A stretch of DNA of 64,000 nt. Source: Brachyhypopomus gauderio. Its lineage: Eukaryota > Chordata > Actinopteri > Gymnotiformes > Hypopomidae. Made by a program: the position numbers and the translations under genes. How positions within the stretch are numbered: the stretch's first letter is position 1; each line of letters opens with the position of its first letter. Where the stretch lies: positions 10,566,886 through 10,630,885 of the forward strand of contig NC_135228.1 of the NCBI RefSeq assembly GCF_052324685.1. The letters are read 5' to 3'. Shown here in pieces: positions 21,111-41,778 of the stretch. The notes under the pieces were generated by a model that was not told the DNA's origin, made no database searches, and saw only the letters and a program-made list of their open reading frames with translations.

Positions 21111-21634
21111 ATGTCTCCACTGCCCGCATGTCAAGCGTGTGCTCCACATATCTGACCAATCACACGCAGCTTTCAGAATATATAAAGTATTTGATGACTT
21201 TATCTAGTTTGTTGAGATATATCCACTCGAAATGAAACAGTTGTGTCCGTGTTTTAAGGTTAATAATAATAATAATGTTAATAATGTGGTGGGAAAACAC
21301 TGAAAAAAAAGTCTCCACTTTGTTTGTGGAAACGGCAGGCAATTGGCCAAGCTGTATTGCATTCTATTTTGTGATAATTTAATAATTGGTTATAATAAAA
21401 GTTTTATTTATAAAGCATTGTTATGCAGCATTTTTACTCATCACAAGTGCTTAACAATGTCAATAATGAAACAAAATGTTATAAAATTAGGTTTAAGCTA
21501 TTAATTAATTAATAATGTTAAAAATATATATGGGGAGCCGTTTGGGAGCCGAAAAGAGCCGGCTCTCCACAGTAAGAAGAGCCATTAGAGCCGCATCTCA
21601 AAATAGAGCCGAAAATCCCATCACTACTGGCCAC

Positions 21635-21787
21635 TACGGAGCCCTGGAGGGGTTACTAGGGAGAAAGCTACGTTTTATAAATTATTATACGTTTTATAAA
21701 TCCGTACGTACGGTTTAGTAATCCGTGCGTACGGATTTTGCTCTTCAAATGTTTTTTTTTCGCTAGTGACCCCTCCGGGGCTCCGTA
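21635..21787. mobile_element. TACGGAGCC MITE, complete short copy
   Basis: Starts tacggagccctggagggg and ends cccctccggggctccgta, with a short interior of cgtacg repeats. It begins immediately after the 3' target duplication of the 19634-21626 hAT and lies in the presumed intron or 3' flank of the il18bp-like gene. Confidence 0.7.
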
Positions 21788-21851
21788 AGTTCCAAAGAAA
21801 CAGGTGTGAATGAGAGACACGATCAGACAGAGGAGGAGAGAGAACACTCAC

Positions 21852-23353
21852 TTGTTGTGTGGATCTCATGTCTTTCCCCGCGGGGTTCATCGCTATACAG
21901 GTAAAGTTTATAGACCACTCTTTCTGGCGATGGTCATTAAACTCCAAGTTAGATTGGATGTACCATCCATCTGATTTGCGGATTCTAAGGAGATCACAAC
22001 GAAACCAAGCATTCAGCATTTAATACACGTGCGGACCAACTGCTTTTACACTACGAGTTTCTAATGTTCAGCGATGTTTAGTTCTTAGATCTACAAGTTA
22101 GCTAACGCTGTCAAACATTTCTAAAAATGTACTCAATACCATGCCCCATTCCTCAACTACCAAGTTTTAGTTGTTGGTTTAAAGATCGGGCTATATTTAG
22201 TCCACCATTATTGTTTACATTTGGCACCTACGTTCATTATTTGACGTGAAAAGCACACGTTTTCTTACCGCCTTTCACGCGTTTTCACCCTACCATCCGT
22301 GAACACGTCATTTATATAGTTGTTATTAGCCAGCCAGTAAACCAGAGTCTCATCATTAAGGACTCCAGTTTTCACAAGGCAGCTGAAGATGTTTTCCCCT
22401 ACGAATTCGCACATCACACCATGAGTTAAAATTATGAATGTTGTTTCAGTCTCAAACACAAACATTTATTTCAAGAATTTGTCTTCTGCTATAAAGCGGA
22501 GCATAGTACACGGCGTGGATGTGAACCGTGTCGTACTAATACTGCAAATAAATAGTTCAAATTTTTTAAAAGAGTAGGTAAGGAAGATTAAATCTTACCT
22601 TTCGTCAGTTCAACGATCTCAGGACCTTTAATTTCCTCCGAACCTATACAACAAAAACATATTTACCCGTGTAAATGTTTTAGACTTCAAATCAATCGAC
22701 ACTTTCTGTGTGTATAAATTGCAAAATGTGTAATGGCCCATATATCACAAAGGGTGCTACAATCATCATCAAGATAGGCTTGTAGTATTAAAAGGAAGAC
22801 GAACTGTTGGCAGCAATAACTCACAATCTCCCTCATAAATATTCAGGTGCGCCGCCAGGTTTTTTTTTTTAAGATGTCGATTAGATCCGAACACCTAATT
22901 AATAATTTAGGGCTCCTGTAAGACGCATGCTACAATTAGGCTATTTTAAAGCTTTCGTGCTTCAAACGCTCAAAACATACAGCCACATAAGCTATGACCC
23001 AGTTTAGAAATTAGTGTAACCAGTTTATCCTACCATCGGAGAAAGCATGAACAGTTGTTGGATAATCCATCATCAACCTAATGGATAAAGTGTAGACAAA
23101 AACAGACCCTACAGAGAGAAAATATGACATTACAAAGATTCCCATCTAGAAACTCTTAACAGCGAATCGGTAAATCGCTGCATCTCGTGGCATTTTAACA
23201 ACTTTAAATAATTTAACGAGCCTAAAATTAAAACGTTTATTATAAAATTATTTTGTTATAATAAAATTAGCTCGCGAAGGAATGAACATGGTTAATTGAT
23301 TATTTAATAATACAAATTTCGAATTTACCTGGAAGAGCATTGGTCAACGTCAT
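21852..23353 (-). CDS. il18bp: Interleukin-18-binding-protein-like, single Ig domain, partial
   Basis: Spliced minus-strand gene. Coding exons by consensus: 23329-23353 (ATG), 23034-23108, 22599-22643, 22269-22450 and 21852-21984. The N-terminus is short, with a hydrophobic stretch (SVFVYTLSIRLMM) that could act in a signal peptide. Then comes one Ig fold: SCLV (first Cys), LVYWLANNNYINDVF, DGR, and a second half WSINFTCIAMNPAGKDM (second Cys). This is the single Ig domain of IL-18BP, related to Ig3 of IL1R2. IL-18BP is a secreted antagonist of IL-18. Position directly downstream of rnf121 in the same orientation supports orthology. Odd points: the phase between exons 3 and 4 does not fit with the visible acceptor, and the C-terminal exon after a GTGAGT donor at 21850 was not found. 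Confidence 0.65.
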
Positions 23354-24615
23354 GGTTGTACTTCTGAATGTGAGAGGAACAGGGCGACATGCTCGTTTTA
23401 TCAAGCTTCTACGTCATTACCAACATACCACTCTGACGTCAGAGTCATTACGAAACTGGAATTTCAAATAATTCGTACCAATACTTGAAAAACCTATAGC
23501 TAATCTTATATATTAATACGATGGTCCAATGAGCTGGTTAAATAAAATAGGCTGGTGTAGAATACTGTATGAGTTTCCAAAGGATAATGATGACAAACAA
23601 ATTCAAAGTTGAAATGAAAATAATAAACAGAAATAAAACTTAATCTCAAACCTATATGAAAACCCCTGTGGCATGATTTCAAACCCTTTTAATGATTTTC
23701 TGAAATCACTGTGATTCTGATTCACAGGGAACCCCTCATAATATAAAACAATTGTTAGACAACATGAACTTCATTGACAATTAAAGAACTGTTCTCAAAA
23801 TGTTTTGACAAAATGTTATTCAAGTCATTAAACATACAGTTTTTCAAAGTACCATTTCTTAAGAGACCTTAGGGGCTTCGCACATACATTGGTAAACGGA
23901 CAATGATGCAGGACTTCAAAAGAAACTGGCCAATAGCAAACTGGTCTTGGAGGGGCAAACCACACCACCAATTATCCGAAAGATTCTGGCCCACAGTTGT
24001 GCACGCAGTCCATTCCAGACCCAGAGACATACTCCAAGACCATAAACCACATTATGTGTCCTAGGGCTTAAGAGATGTGGGTTATTCATAATAATGTGCA
24101 CTCCTACAGAAGTCCTTCTTCATTGAACCAACACAGAAAAGACAGAAGGTCATTATGGGAGAAGAACCAATGGAGAATTACTGCCAACGCCACCTGAGTT
24201 TCACTGGAGAGGACGGGGGCATGTGTAATACATGTGAAAGAAACTATATTAAATTCATATTTGTTAACAAAATACTCATAAGGATACAAATTATGATTAA
24301 AAACATTAAGACTTGTGAAATTGAGATGTTTTTGGGGGGTGAAAAATTGTCTAAAATGAGAAAGCAGTTAATTCTGTAATAACACCCCCACTTCAGGAGG
24401 CCCATAAAGGTTTATATAGAGACACAGCCAATGCCAGACTGCTAGAATTCAACTTTTTTTCCTTTAAATACACATTAGCACCAGATGTGCCTATATACAG
24501 TACATTACACAGTGGAGATTAAAGTCCCAGCCCCATTGTCCATAGGGCCAACCACGCGTCCCCTCCTGCTGTGGCAGCGTGTGCCCGATGCACGTGTCTC
24601 TGTCAGGCCCGGCGG
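23354..24615. other. il18bp upstream / rnf121 downstream region
   Basis: No gene or recognised repeat. It includes the il18bp promoter region and the rnf121 3' UTR (minus strand). Confidence 0.4.
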
Positions 24616-33876
<9,261 letters not shown>

Positions 33877-35890
33877 CTTGGTTAGCACTGACAACCGGAC
33901 TCTTCACCTTCCGGGTTAGGAGACGCGCGAGCCAATCGCGACATACCACCACTTGTTCTTTTACCATTTGTCAGCATGTGGGTTTTAAAATCCAGTTTAC
34001 ATGAACTTTACCAGTGGAACTTACCCAGGAATAGAAGTCATCACATTCTTTAAATACATTTAGTAGTATTTTTGAAGCAAATTAATTTTAAGGATGTTTA
34101 TTACTTTGGCATTTTGTTTGTTTGTTTGTTCAAAATCCATATAGGTTATTGAAGAGAAGATACTTTATAATCAGCTTTGGACCACTGACCTACATTAAAG
34201 AAGTAGCCTGTATCATAGATCAGTGGTTGTAATCCACATAGGTAGTGTTTTTGTTTGGTTGTTATTTGTTTGTGTGTGTTAGTTTTGGTATGGAAGAATG
34301 TAGGTATATGCTGCAAAATAACAACAAGGAAACTATTCTAAAAAACAATCAAGAACAAACAGGAGGGGATATCCAATGAGCTTATTATGCAAGCAGAGAA
34401 AAAACTCTACAAGTTATATTCTTTTTTAAAATGCTTACCTACAAGGCCTACACGAAAAAACCTGTTATTCTGGGCTCGTGTTTTGTCAGTCTCTACGAGT
34501 GATCATTTTATAGAATCATCTAAATGTTTACAGGCTATACTATAAAATAAAAGCAACATTATGGAGTCAATAGTATCAATGAGCTTAATCAGTGTAATCT
34601 CTCTCCCCAATCATGAAGCAAAATCACATTTAAAGAATAAATGTTCCAAAGACTTGTTCATGTTTGATCAATATACACATTACAGTATATTGATTAAAAA
34701 AACCTTTGTGTATCCTTTATTACAAACAAAAAACAAATTTGTTGAAATATGTCCACATCCCTTTTAATGACATTCTGCGAAGAATCCTGGTGTTGAGTGA
34801 GAGTTAAAAGCAAAACAAAGGCATGCTGGCTGGACTCGTGAGCCACAGACTCACCACTCATGTTGCTGTCAACTAGAGCGAGAGAAATCAAGGGCTAATG
34901 TGATGCAGGTGTGCGTGTTTAGTATCCAGGTGACCGGGAGTGGGGCCAGTCCTGTGTTTGTGTATGTGTGTGTGTTTGTGTGTGTCTGGTGTACAGTTCT
35001 AGAGGGAACATTCCTATCAAATCTGCCATATAACAATCTTGTCATTAAATAGAAAATATTAGGTTGTAGACCCTTAATAAACATTTCATAATCTTCACTC
35101 ATTAGGGTATTTGTTCTATCCATAAATTATTGAAACTAATAATAGCTCCCTGGTCATTTATAAGATCAATAAGAAATATTATTTTCATATCTACTCAAAA
35201 CCTAATCTCTATAGTTTACTCCTGCCCAGAATATACAGATTGTTCCAAATAATACAGGAATGTTTAAAAGTTTCCATTACTACTACTAAGGTTTGTTTGC
35301 AAAATGTAATATGTTAAAATAGTATTTAACATAACCTAAGACTCCCCCTCAAATTAATAGTAACTTGAGCACTATTCTGTCATCAGCCAACTGGCTGATT
35401 AAAGCAATGTTAGCACCACTCTTAATACCTGCTAGAACAGTAAGAATTACCAAAGCGTTAGACGTTCTGCAGCTATCAAAAATACCTATTGTGAAACAGC
35501 ATTTTTACTTCTGTTAATTTTATGAAATTATAAATCTTTGAATTCATGCTAGTGATACACTGCTATTAATATTTTTATAGTCTTTGCGTGACATGAATAA
35601 ACGAAAACAATTGTGTCATAAATGACTTTATGTTCAGTTGAACCTTCTAGAAAGAAAAGCACCAAAGCGCCCAGCAGAATAAAGTGTGAATAGTCCAACA
35701 TGTCTAAAGTACCTGTGCCGATGAGGGAGCAGCAGGAGGTGTAGTTGGAGCTGGGAAGTTGTTAATGTTCATCTCAGCAAATAAACACTTTCACAGGCGC
35801 TCTAGGCACTGCAATAACCTCTGGGCGCAAAAGGTGCTAGTCACACTTGACCATGGACGGAGTATTCTGCTGGTCAGGCTGTGTGCTGGC
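33877..35890. other. rnf121 promoter and intergenic region
   Basis: The first ~100 bp upstream of the rnf121 ATG are GC-richer (cgccgccatcttggttag, gagacgcgcgagccaatcgcg), with a CCAAT motif at ~33933 consistent with a housekeeping promoter. The rest is AT-rich with a GT-rich tract near 34960-34985. No gene supported. Confidence 0.4.
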
Positions 35891-35893
35891 TCA

Positions 35894-35912
35894 GTCTCTC
35901 TCTCTCTCTCTC

Positions 35913-35946
<34 letters not shown>
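35894..35946 (+). repeat. (CT)n microsatellite
   Basis: About 26 CT units with one interruption (ctctcactctc). Confidence 0.95.
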
Positions 35947-35948
<2 letters not shown>

Positions 35949-35959
35949 GGCTGAAGGAA

Positions 35960-37240
35960 TACACAGCACTGAACTGTGGGACCTGCATGACTTTAAACAA
36001 GTAGGGACGTGAAAACAGGAGCAAGTGGTTAACTGATTGAGGCAGTGTTAATAGACCGATGATAGAGAAAATGGGAGTGCGGGAGTGGCAAAGTGACGTG
36101 TTGTGGGCGTCTCCCCTGAGCACTGGGACCGGCCTACCATGACAGAGCCCCGCCCCCCAAGGACTCCACCTTCTTCCTGGAGTGTGGAGGGCCTGGACAC
36201 CAGGGTGTGGGCTTCTTCCAGAATGGGCATGATGGAAGGTGGAGATCAGTGTGGGGTCCACAATCTGGGAGGCTGGGACCCAGGCCTGTTCCCCGGTCTT
36301 ACCCCTCCTGCGCGAGTCCAATAGGGAGCGAACTGCATATACTGGGCCATCGTCCAGTAAGGTGGGAGGTGGCGGTGCATGCTCCTCGACACTAAGTGGA
36401 CCCTCCTTGATGGTTTTTGTCATTCCTGGATGTCCCGTGTCAAGGGATGTGTGCGCCAAGCTTATCAGTTGTTTCTGTCGAATTAACGGTACGTGTAGGC
36501 GACCCACAGGGCATTGAGGATGTGGATTGGCTCTCTGAATAGCCCGATATAGGCTCCAGTCGATGCCCCCTAGGAAGCACTGGAAAGGGAGCACTGGCTC
36601 TTCGCAGGTGGGCGTAGCGAGGCGATCATTTTGCCGAGAGAGCGTGTCCGCCCTCGTGTTCTTCTCTCCCATTCTATACGTTACGGTGAACAAAAACCAG
36701 GAGAATAAGAGTGACCACTGAGCCCGCCTTGGTGTTACGGAGGTATTCGAGGATTTTTGTGGTCGGTGATCACAAGGAGGAGGTGCCTCAAGTGTCTCCA
36801 CTCCTCCAGCACAAGCTTTATGGCCAGCAGCTCCCTGTCACCTACACTGTAGTTCCTCTCAGCCTGAGTGAGTTTCTTGGAGTAATAGGCTACCGGTCGG
36901 AGCCCACCCCTCTTTCAGGATTGGTGGGACAGCACTGTTCCTACTCCCACATTGGAGGAGTCCACTTCTACAAAAAAGGAGTGCTATAAGGATTAGACAC
37001 TTTATTCAATGCTGCGAAAGCCTGCTCTGCCTCTTCTCCCCACTTGAGCCATGTCTGTCCTCTGAGCAGGTCGGGGAGGGTTTTAGCTAGCATGCTCAGG
37101 GATTTGACAAACCGCCTGTAGAAGTTGGCAAACCCCAAAAACCGCTGGAGCTTGCCGGGGCGTTTGAGGCCTTTTCCAGCCCAGCACCGTCTCCACCTTG
37201 CCTGGCTGCATGCGCATCTGACTGTCACAAGAGCCACCGG
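35960..37240 (-). mobile_element. Ty3/gypsy LTR-retrotransposon pol fragment, decayed
   Basis: Minus-strand reading from 37237 downward: RFLGFANFYRRF (the reverse transcriptase to RNase H connection of gypsy elements), then eroded RNase H with RMGEKNTRADTLSRQ (the N-x-x-A-D-x-L-S-R end of RNase H), then SLDTGHPGMTKTI (integrase HHCC-like region, H-P-G-x-x-K-T). Frameshifts and stops separate the pieces. No LTRs, primer site or gag seen. An internal relic, not a gene. Confidence 0.75.
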
Positions 37241-37300
37241 TGGTGATCAGTGGTTAGAGACTAGCACCATAGAGATCTTGCATCATATCTATATCCGTCC

Positions 37301-37333
37301 ATCCATCCATCCATCCATCCATCCATCCATCCA
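37301..37333 (+). repeat. (CCAT)n microsatellite
   Basis: Eight tandem ccat units. Confidence 0.9.
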
Positions 37334-37641
37334 AACATACTGGCTAAATTTTTCTTGTCAAAGTTTGTACTGAGTTTCAACCCCTTTCACAGAAAACAGG
37401 ATGTTCCCTAATGTTATGCCAAGGTGCACACTCTAGCTGTGAGTGCACCACGCAGTCAAGGCCACTGTCTGTGAATCTGTGAATGAAACAGAGAACAGAG
37501 CAAAAGACTCCTTACACACAGTATACTGTGTGTAATCAATCATATTAGTCCTGTTAGCACTCACATTTCAAGGCAATCTGATCCCCATTATTACTCATTA
37601 TATATATAGATATTACCCATCATTATATGTATAGACATGTA

Positions 37642-38681
37642 CATTCACTGGCCACTTTATTAGGTACACTGTGCTAGTACCGGGTTCGACCCCCTTTTGC
37701 CTTTAGAACTGCCTTAATCCTTTGTGATATAGATTCAACAAGGTACTGGAAACATTCTTCAGATAGTCTGGTCCATATTGACATGATAGCATCACGCAGT
37801 TGCTGAAGATTTGTCGGCTGCACATCCATGATGTGAATCTCCCGTTCCAACATATGTGAAAGGTGCTCTATTGGATTGAGATCTGGTGACTGTGGAGGCC
37901 ATTTGAGTACAGTGAACTTATTGTCGTGTTAAAGAAACCAGTCTGAGATGATTCATGCTTTATGACATGGTGCGTTATCTTGCTGGAAGTAGCTATCAGA
38001 AGATAGGTACACTGTGGTCATGAAGGGATGTACATGGTCAGCAACAATACTCAGGTAGGCTGTGGCATTGACAAGATGCTCAATTGGTACTAATGGGCTT
38101 AATGTGTGCCAGGAAAATATCCCCCACACTATTGCACCACCACCAGCCTGAACCGTTGATACAAGACAGGATGGATCCATGCTTTCATATTGTTGATGCC
38201 AAATTCTGACCCTACCATATGAATCGAGACTCACCAGACCAGGCAACATTTTCCCAATCTTCTATTGTCCAATTTTGGTGAGCCTGTGTGAATTGTAGCC
38301 TCAGTTTCCTGTTCTTAGCTGACAGGAGTGGCACCAGATGTGGTCTTCTGCTGCTTTAGACCATCTGCCTCAAGGTTTGACATGTTCAGAGATGCTCTTC
38401 TGCATGCCTCGGTTGTAACGACTGCTTATTTGAGTCACTTTTGCCATTCTATCAGCTTGAACCAGTCTGGCTATTCTCCTCTGACGTCTGGCATCAAGGA
38501 TCAAGGCATTTGCGCCCACAGAACTGCCACTCACTGGAAATTCGGACCATTCTCTGTAAAGCTTACAGATGGTTGTGCGTTAAAATCCCAGTAGATCAGC
38601 AGTTTCTGAACTACTCAGACCAACCATGGCACCAACAACCATGCCATGTTTAAAGTCACTTAAATCAGCTTTTTTCCTTTC

Positions 38682-38684
<3 letters not shown>
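37642..38684 (-). mobile_element. Tc1/mariner element, right end lost at a (TA)n tract
   Basis: The left terminus cattcactggccactttatt is preceded by TA. A transposase reads on the minus strand: an N-terminal helix-turn-helix remnant near 38630, a VRIWHQQYESMDPS segment, VNATAYLSIVADHVHPF, and the DNAPCHKA motif containing the second catalytic Asp of Tc1 DDE transposases. Frameshifts and stops are present. The element is cut off by the TA repeat at 38685, so its 5' (transposase-proximal) terminus is missing. Confidence 0.85.

Positions 38685-38732
<48 letters not shown>
38685..38732 (+). repeat. (TA)n microsatellite
   Basis: About 24 AT units, exactly at the truncated end of the Tc1 copy. 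Confidence 0.95.
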
Positions 38733-38735
<3 letters not shown>

Positions 38736-39240
38736 GCCTAGCAATATTATCTTTAAAAAAATATTTTCTTGCTTTTTTGCACAGTTGATGTCGACTTTGT
38801 CTGAAATTCAACTAGCACGTATTTCACAAGAGATAATCTGTTGAAAAAGTTGAAAAATTAAACAAACATAATTTAATATGAGTATAAATACATTGCGTTT
38901 ACCTTATAATGAGTCTTTTATTTTACATTTAAATATATAATATTTAACATATATATTAGAAATAGGTTATATATAGGCTATATATGTATATATTAGAAAG
39001 CCAAGATAAAAGAGTACTGTCAAAAGCGTTAGGCTTTATGTTAAATGACATTTGATCTAAGCAGAGGACGGGGTAAATAAATATAAAGTCTGAACAGCCT
39101 GAATAATCAGCAGTGTCTTCATAACTCAGTTAACTGGATTTCGACCGACGTATTGCGTTTTCTTACAGATAAGACTGGTGTTGAAGGTTAGGCTACATTA
39201 CGCTCCATCACAGTAGGAGGCGACAAACGTGATACGTTAC
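38733..39240. other. AT-rich intergenic sequence
   Basis: No ORF or repeat supported; several tatata clusters at 38930-39000. Confidence 0.4.
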
Positions 39241-39241
39241 G

Positions 39242-39419
39242 CCAATCCTACCGTAGTGCTAAAGAAAAAGAAGACATTCTAACGGGCTCGCTTCTTTCCC
39301 CTGATTGGCAAAAAAAAAATCTACTCGACACCAGATTGGTCGACAGTTTAAAACTGACGTCTGGCTAAATGGACAACGATCCAATGAGCGTGCACCTTCA
39401 CACATACTGCGATTTCAAA
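39242..39419 (+). promoter_or_regulatory. Cell-cycle type promoter of ccnb3: CCAAT boxes plus CHR-like site
   Basis: CCAAT or its inverse at 39242-39246, 39304-39308, 39335-39339 and 39381-39385; the middle pair are spaced 31 bp, the NF-Y spacing typical of G2/M genes. A CHR-like ttcaaa (inverse of TTTGAA) sits at 39414-39419. No TATA box near the probable start. It lies ~240-420 bp before the ATG. The NF-Y/CHR interpretation is inference from known cyclin B promoters. Confidence 0.5.
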
Positions 39420-39660
39420 TGCCTTGGTTTTAAAAACAAATAGCTTTACAGCGAATACGAAAAAAATAACCTGCCATTTTCATCTTTAAATCGGGATTTA
39501 GGTCGTGTTAGATAATCTGCATGCGATAAAGCATACTTACATTTGTCCGTTTTAATTTACCATTAGATTTGCCATTGCACTGAATGTTAGTTGGCTGTCA
39601 CGTTGCCTTAAACTTCATAAAGACAGGAGAGGAGTTTGGACAACCATCTGGGAATAAAAC

Positions 39661-41737
39661 ATGTCATTCCGGCGGGATAAACACTGCTCGGTCTCTAAGG
39701 GTCAAGTGAACGGTCTGGACCAGCAGGTGAACACACTGATGTTCTTGTGTTTTACGATAGACCTGGGGAGGTAGCTAGCAGACTGATGCAGACGTTTGGG
39801 TGGTTGCATGTCAGTTTTGCAGATTTAATGTCGAAATTGAGACTTATTTGTAACCGTATACAATATATTGTGAATTAAAATTCATTTTTATTTAGTAATC
39901 TTCGGGGTAATGTAAAACTGTATGGCGTTGGCTAGCAGAAACACAAAAATGATGGTTTCTTTGTTTCCATTTGTTACAGAATATGTATCAGGTGAAAAGG
40001 ACCCCGTCCTCCCCTCAGGGTGCGCCCAAGAAAAGATCCGCATTTATCGATCTTACAAACGTAAGCAAAAAGAGTCTCTGGAACTTTTGAATATTTAAGT
40101 TGAAAAATAACGTTTTCTTGGTATGCCTTGGTGTAATTTGAGTTGTCTGTAGAGGATCGTTGTGCTTTACTGGTCAGACATAATTTCTCTAGAACACAAT
40201 TTAAACTAGAATTAAATAAGAAAACTTTCTCTTTTTTCCCAATAGACCAACAAACCCCAGAATGGTCATACAGCAAAGAATGGCAAACAAGGCAAAAGGG
40301 AGCCAAAAGGCAAAATGGTTAAGACCACTGTCAGTCTTAAAGGGTAAAGATTTCTCATTTTCAGGCTGCTGTTGTCACAAGCTCTTGTCGTCTTGACACG
40401 GCAGCACAAGAACATGCAGCATTTTTATATAAACTGTATTGTTTCAGAAAACACGTGACACGTTTTCACTCCAGGTCAAAAGATCTCTCAAGTGAGAAAC
40501 ACTGCGGTGAGTCTGAAGATCAGGTGGAGAAGGGGTTGGTAGCAGATTCCAAGGAAGTCTGTCCAGAAGAGCAGTCCCCAGTCCAGCAGCGTCTGGAATC
40601 TGCTGTTCAAGAACAAAAGGTTAGACTGAATTATCTATTTAATGCATATGTCGGAGTAAGAGTCCTTGTAGCGTCAGTCATTTTAGTATCTTTTTAGAAA
40701 AGATGGATTTATATGGAATCTGGGGTTGTGTGAAAAAGGGAATAAAATGCCCCCCAAAATCTGACTCGTACCACATGTGTTTCCTTAATCATGGAAGGAT
40801 CCAGGTTACTGAGAGTCATCTGACAGAGCCATCTAATTGCCATTCACATTGAAGCACTGTACCCACTTTGGTCAAACCTAATTATATCTTATATTAATTA
40901 TCATGCTAATATATTATTCTATATCCTATATTTATAAATATAAATACATTTTCTTGTCTTTCCTTATCTAATATGTCATTTCCATGTCAGAGGATCCCTG
41001 CTCCTTTAAAAGTAACACTTTGAACCTTCATGAAGACATAGGCGTACATTTGGCAATGGGGCCTGTCCTCACAACAGTTCATAATATTTCCATGTGAGGA
41101 AAGTGAAGCAGAAGTAACCCCAAACTAATGCCACATTACATCACAGATGGGGAAGATATTAGTCATGTGTGTTGCAATCATGTAGTCATACATCAACAGA
41201 GATAAATCACCAACAATGGTAAACATTTCAAAACCTAGGGTTACAGTCTTTGAAGTCATATTGAACCAGTCCTGAATTCACTAGTAATGTCTGACTACAG
41301 ACTGCAGATATCTCTTAGTTATGCCCAACAAGTCTTTATTGCTGATCCTTAGATCCCGGAAGCTTTTGACATTGATAAGGATCAGGCTGGGGATTACTTG
41401 ATGAGTCCAGAGTATGCCAAAGATATTTTTGACTACCTCAGGCACAGAGAGGTAAGAACCTATTTTGGTTTGGGTGGATTTTTTTTAATGTCTGGTTTGG
41501 ATCCAGGTTTGCAGCTCCTTCTGCAATGCTTGTTCAATGAAGATATTCATGATAACATATAACCTACTCATTTAAAAATGGAAGCTAATGGGCAGAACTG
41601 TCTATTTAGCTTAAAGAACATTTGTGTGTAAGTTCAGAAAGTAAAAGTCCTCAGCTTTTGCTCAGGCTTCCTGGATATTGTTGTTTCCACTAATTTTACC
41701 TGGCTTGCACTAATTAGAAAACTCAGCAAGCTTGAAT

Positions 41738-41778
<41 letters not shown>

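Larger units (their letters stand above)
19634..21626. mobile_element. hAT element, 1993 bp, with nested insertion
   Basis: Termini tagtgatg... and ...catcacta, with an exact 8-bp duplication ctggccac at 19626-19633 and 21627-21634. Subterminal gagccggctct / gagccg repeats at both ends are typical of the common fish TAGTGATG hAT group (recalled). No transposase ORF. It holds another hAT (19880-20609) and a very large inverted repeat. Confidence 0.92.

Noticed and set aside
21852-23353. Calling the Ig gene an IL-1 receptor (il1r2)
   Set aside because: Only one Ig domain is present after a short N-terminus, and synteny with rnf121 points to il18bp; kept as an alternative.
35791-36801. 336-codon minus-strand frame as a host gene
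   Set aside because: It is an eroded gypsy pol fragment ending in a CT-repeat-encoded Arg/Glu tract.
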